Positions 33,882 through 36,850 of a DNA stretch of 36,850 nucleotides are shown in pieces (the stretch's first letter is position 1; the number at the start of each line of letters is the position of its first letter). The stretch comes from an uncultured Desulfovibrio sp. GTDB taxonomy: Bacteria; Desulfobacterota; Desulfovibrionia; Desulfovibrionales; Desulfovibrionaceae. Below the pieces are notes generated by a model. It saw only the letters and a program-made list of their open reading frames with translations, had not been told where the DNA came from and made no database searches. A program made the translations under genes and the position numbers. The stretch covers positions 1 through 36,850 of the forward strand of contig UQJT01000026.1 in the NCBI GenBank assembly GCA_900541395.1. Reading direction: 5' to 3'.

Positions 33882-35414
33882 ATGAGCGACCGCGTTTTTA
33901 TCTTCGACACGACGTTGCGCGACGGCGAACAAAGCCCCGGCGCGACCATGAACCTTCAGGAAAAACTGCGCCTGGCCCGCCAATTGGAAGTGCTGGGCGT
34001 GGACTGCATCGAAGCGGGCTTTCCGGCCTCCAGCCAGGGCGACTTCGAGGCCGTGCAGGCCATCGCCGGACTGGTCGGAGAGTCCGAAATCGCCGGGCTG
34101 GCCCGGTGCATGGAGTCCGACATCGATCGCGCCTGGGAGGCCATCCGTCACGCCGCTCGCCCGCGCATACACACCTTTTTGGCCACCTCTCCCATTCACA
34201 TGCAGTACAAGCTGCGCAAAAGCCCTGATCAGGTGGTGGACATGGCCGTGGCCGGAGTCAAACGAGCCGCGTCCCATACCTCCAACGTGGAATTTTCAGC
34301 CGAGGACGCCTCGCGCTCGGACCCGGACTTTCTGGTCCGGGTGGTGACCGAGGTCATCAAGGCCGGAGCCACCACCATCAACCTGCCCGACACCGTGGGC
34401 TATGCCGTTCCCAACGTCTACGCCGACCTTGTCCGCTACGTCATCGAGCACACCCCCAACGCCGACAAGGCCGTGTTCAGCGTGCACTGCCACGACGACC
34501 TGGGGCTGGGCGTGGCCAACACTCTGGCCGCCCTCCAGGCCGGAGCCCGACAGGCCGAGGTGACGCTGTCCGGCATCGGCGAACGGGCGGGCAACACCTC
34601 GTTGGAGGAAGTGGTCATGGCCCTCAAGGTGCGGAACGACGTGTTCCGGCTTGATACCCACATCCGGGCCGAACAGCTTTTCCCGTCCTGCCGGCTGTTG
34701 TCCATGATCATCGGTCAACCCATTCCGGCCAACAAGGCCATTGTGGGCGGCAACGCCTTCGCCCATGAATCCGGCATCCACCAGGACGGTATGCTCAAAA
34801 ACCGCGAAACTTACGAAATCATGACCCCGCAGTCCATCGGCCGCACCAGCACCGATCTTGTCATCGGCAAGCATTCGGGCCGCAACGCCGTGCGCAACAA
34901 GCTGGAGGCCCTGGGCTACGCCTCCCTGAGCGACGACCAGTTCCAGGCCGTGTTCGAGGCCATCAAGGCCCTGGCCGACAAGAAAAAGGCGGTCCACGAC
35001 GAAGACATCGAAGCCCTGATTATGGGCGAAGTGTACCGCATTCCGGACCGCTACAAGTTGAAGTCCCTCAGCGTGCAGAGCGCCACCTCGGCCATGCCCG
35101 CCACGGCCGCCGTGGTGCTTCAGGACGGCGAGGCCGAACGCCGCCTGGCCGGGTTCGGAGTGGGCGCGGTGGACGCCGCCTTCAACGTCATAGCCACCAT
35201 GCTCGATCGCGCGCCCCATCTGGAACGCTACGCGGTCAACGCCATCACCGGCGGCACCGACGCCCAGGGCGAAGCCACCGTGCGCCTGACCGAAGGCCCC
35301 TTCTCCGCGGCCGGACGAGGGTCCGACCCGGACATCATCATCGCCAGCGCCAAGGCCTATGTCGACGCCCTCAACCGCCTGGCCGCCAAGGAACGCGAGG
35401 AAAGCAGAAATTAA
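33882..35414 (+). CDS. leuA: 2-isopropylmalate synthase
   Basis: A 510-residue LeuA, which condenses acetyl-CoA with 2-oxoisovalerate in the first step of leucine synthesis. The catalytic TIM barrel begins FDTTLRDGEQSPGATM with the metal Asp and substrate Arg, and has HCHDDLGLGVANTLA with the metal-binding His residues. NAFAHESGIHQDGML and IGKHSGRNA mark the linker. The C-terminal regulatory domain (from about 390) holds the leucine feedback site. The RBS is CGGAG. leuC follows after a 96-bp gap with palindromes. Confidence 0.96.
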   Translation: MSDRVFIFDTTLRDGEQSPGATMNLQEKLRLARQLEVLGVDCIEAGFPASSQGDFEAVQAIAGLVGESEIAGLARCMESDIDRAWEAIRHAARPRIHTFLATSPIHMQYKLRKSPDQVVDMAVAGVKRAASHTSNVEFSAEDASRSDPDFLVRVVTEVIKAGATTINLPDTVGYAVPNVYADLVRYVIEHTPNADKAVFSVHCHDDLGLGVANTLAALQAGARQAEVTLSGIGERAGNTSLEEVVMALKVRNDVFRLDTHIRAEQLFPSCRLLSMIIGQPIPANKAIVGGNAFAHESGIHQDGMLKNRETYEIMTPQSIGRTSTDLVIGKHSGRNAVRNKLEALGYASLSDDQFQAVFEAIKALADKKKAVHDEDIEALIMGEVYRIPDRYKLKSLSVQSATSAMPATAAVVLQDGEAERRLAGFGVGAVDAAFNVIATMLDRAPHLERYAVNAITGGTDAQGEATVRLTEGPFSAAGRGSDPDIIIASAKAYVDALNRLAAKEREESRN

Positions 35415-35455
35415 CCGGGGCTCCGCCCCGCGCCCTTCGGGGGAAGTGTTCCCCC
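35415..35455. repeat. GC palindromes in the leuA-leuC gap
   Basis: Immediately after the leuA stop come CCGGGGC-TCC-GCCCCG (35415-35430) and GGGGGAA-GTG-TTCCCCC (35439-35455). The order and form (stop, CCGGGGC palindrome, then GGGGGA stem) match the gap after jag. The rest to 35510 holds the leuC ribosome site (GAGGAG). Confidence 0.6.
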
Positions 35456-35510
35456 GGCCCCCCTGTCCGGGAAAAGGGTTCAAGCTCGTATGCCACGTCG
35501 AGGAGAATTC

Positions 35511-36770
35511 ATGGCACACACATTGGCTCAAAAAATATTGCAGAGGCACACCGACGAAGAAGTCCGCGAAGCGGGTCAAATCGTGCGGTGCAAAGTGTCG
35601 GCGGTGCTTGCCAACGACATCACCGCCCCCCTGGCCATCAAGTCCTTCCGGGGCATGGGCGCGGACCGCGTGTTCGACAAAGATCGCGTCTACCTGGTCA
35701 TGGACCACTTCACCCCGCAAAAGGACATCGATTCAGCCAACCAGGTTATGGTGACCCGCGCCTTCGCGGCCGAAATGGGCGTCACCCGCTACTACGAAGG
35801 CGGCGAATGCGGCGTGGAACACGCCCTGCTGCCCGAACAGGGCCTGGTGGGGCCCGGCGACATCCTGGTGGGCGCGGACAGTCACACCTGCACCTACGGC
35901 GGGGTGGCGGCCTTCGCCACCGGCATGGGCAGCACCGACATCGCCGGAGCTATGGCCCTGGGCGAAACCTGGTTCAAGGTGCCGCCCACCATCCGCGTCA
36001 CCTATGCCGGAACCCTTCCCCGCTGGGTGGGCGGCAAAGACCTTATCTTGCGCCTGATCGGAGCCATCGGCGTGGACGGCGCGCTGTACAAGGCCCTGGA
36101 ATTCGACGGCCCGGTCATCGACGCTCTGGATATCGAGGGCCGTCTGACCATGGCCAACATGGCCATCGAGGCCGGAGGCAAGGTGGGTCTGTTTGCTTCG
36201 GACGACAAGACCGTGGCTTACTGCGCGGCCCATAAGCGGCCCGACGCCGTCAAACTCGCCGCCGACCCCGGCGCGACATACGAGCGGCACGTGGAATTCG
36301 ACGTGACCGGCATGGAACCTGTGGTGGCCTGTCCGCACCTGCCCTCCAACGTCAAGCCCGTCAGCGAGGTCAAAGACGTGGCCGTCCAGCAGGTGGTGGT
36401 GGGCTCGTGCACCAACGGCCGTATCGCCGACATGCGCGAAGCCGCCGCCGTGCTCAAGGGCCGCAAAGTGGCCAAAGGCGTGCGCTGCATCGTATTGCCC
36501 GCCACCCCCTCGGTGTGGAAGCAGGCCATGAAGGAAGGCCTGTTCGACGTGTTCACCGACGCGGGCTGCATCGTCGGCCCTCCCACCTGCGGCCCCTGCC
36601 TGGGCGGTCACATGGGCATCCTCGGCGACGGCGAACGCGCCATCTCCACGTCCAACCGCAACTTCAAGGGCCGCATGGGCAGCCTCAAGGCCGAAGTCTA
36701 CCTCGCCAACCCCGCCGTAGCCGCCGCCTCCGCCGTGGCCGGCGTCATCGCGGGACCGGACCAGTTGTAA
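35511..36770 (+). CDS. leuC: 3-isopropylmalate dehydratase large subunit
   Basis: A 419-residue LeuC of the shorter, archaeal/anaerobe-type aconitase superfamily form; it isomerises 2- to 3-isopropylmalate with the small subunit LeuD. The [4Fe-4S] ligands are Cys300 (GSCTNG), Cys360 and Cys363 (PPTCGPCLGGHMG). DHFTPQKD and GADSHTCTYG are further family blocks. The start at 35511 is chosen for its strong GAGGAG site; a frame from 35490 adds seven residues without one. leuD is expected just beyond the window but is not present in it. Confidence 0.96.
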   Translation: MAHTLAQKILQRHTDEEVREAGQIVRCKVSAVLANDITAPLAIKSFRGMGADRVFDKDRVYLVMDHFTPQKDIDSANQVMVTRAFAAEMGVTRYYEGGECGVEHALLPEQGLVGPGDILVGADSHTCTYGGVAAFATGMGSTDIAGAMALGETWFKVPPTIRVTYAGTLPRWVGGKDLILRLIGAIGVDGALYKALEFDGPVIDALDIEGRLTMANMAIEAGGKVGLFASDDKTVAYCAAHKRPDAVKLAADPGATYERHVEFDVTGMEPVVACPHLPSNVKPVSEVKDVAVQQVVVGSCTNGRIADMREAAAVLKGRKVAKGVRCIVLPATPSVWKQAMKEGLFDVFTDAGCIVGPPTCGPCLGGHMGILGDGERAISTSNRNFKGRMGSLKAEVYLANPAVAAASAVAGVIAGPDQL

Positions 36771-36776
36771 ACCATA

Positions 36777-36826
36777 CTTGGGGCGGGGAGGGGCGCTTTT
36801 GAAAAAGCGCCCCTCCCCGCCCCAAG
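36777..36826. terminator. 24-bp perfect-stem palindrome after leuC
   Basis: Bases 36777-36800 and 36803-36826 are perfectly complementary around GA, giving a 24-bp GC-rich stem ending in TTTT/AAAA at the loop. It lies 6 bp after the leuC stop. A short T-run (36843-36847) follows 16 bp later. It would form an exceptionally stable hairpin between leuC and whatever follows. Confidence 0.7.
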
Positions 36827-36850
36827 CCCCACCCCGCAAAACTTTTTAAT

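Noticed and set aside
1..36850. Insertion sequences, prophage genes, tRNA or rRNA
   Set aside because: No transposase, integrase or phage structural protein was seen, and no tRNA cloverleaf or rRNA sequence was recognised on reading. A dedicated tRNA scan would be needed to exclude a missed tRNA.

Overview
The window is about 37 kb of GC-rich DNA that reads like a chromosome segment of a Desulfovibrionaceae-type bacterium. Three things suggest this: the psd-pssA-leuA-leuC order, a TRAP transporter next to a sigma54 activator, and a UPF0597/L-cysteine desulfidase-type enzyme. The assignment is inference from gene content only. No rRNA, tRNA or insertion sequence was recognised.

Layout. (1) 1-9190: a sigma54-dependent activator (minus strand, cut by the window edge) is divergent from a plus-strand cluster of a fused TRAP permease, a TRAP solute-binding protein, an MFS transporter and a sulfatase-fold hydrolase. 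A near-consensus -24/-12 promoter (TGGTATG-N4-TTGCA, 2965-2980) lies between them. The hydrolase has Thr where sulfatases carry the formylglycine Cys/Ser. Together they look like a regulated uptake-and-hydrolysis module for an unidentified organic ester. (2) 9431-16856: metabolic and membrane genes, namely a GrpB-family protein, a cysteine desulfidase-like protein, a small exported protein, an M20 amidohydrolase, a K+ channel with RCK domains, a DMT transporter and PncC/CinA. (3) 17075-20948: a CRISPR array of 64 repeats and 63 spacers, type I-E by repeat form, with no cas gene anywhere in the window. Its leader is on the right and it is read on the minus strand. (4) 21508-27229: an outer-membrane beta-barrel candidate, a possible 26-residue Arg-rich peptide, a MATE pump, a TSUP permease, a PdxK/PdxY-like kinase, a secreted low-complexity protein and a half-size EamA transporter. 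(5) 27557-36826: the conserved rpmH-rnpA-yidD-yidC-jag cluster (ribosome, RNase P and membrane insertion), then aroE-psd-pssA (shikimate and phosphatidylethanolamine synthesis), a terminator, and leuA-leuC (leucine).

Intergenic DNA is rich in perfect inverted repeats. These include a 40-bp dispersed element in two copies, GGGGC/GCCCC palindromes in three gaps, a 16-bp stem between yidC and jag, and a 24-bp stem after leuC. The most unusual observations are the sigma54-linked TRAP/Thr-sulfatase module and the CRISPR array. In the array the first crRNA spacer base is a pyrimidine in 60 of 63 spacers and shifts from T to C toward the leader.
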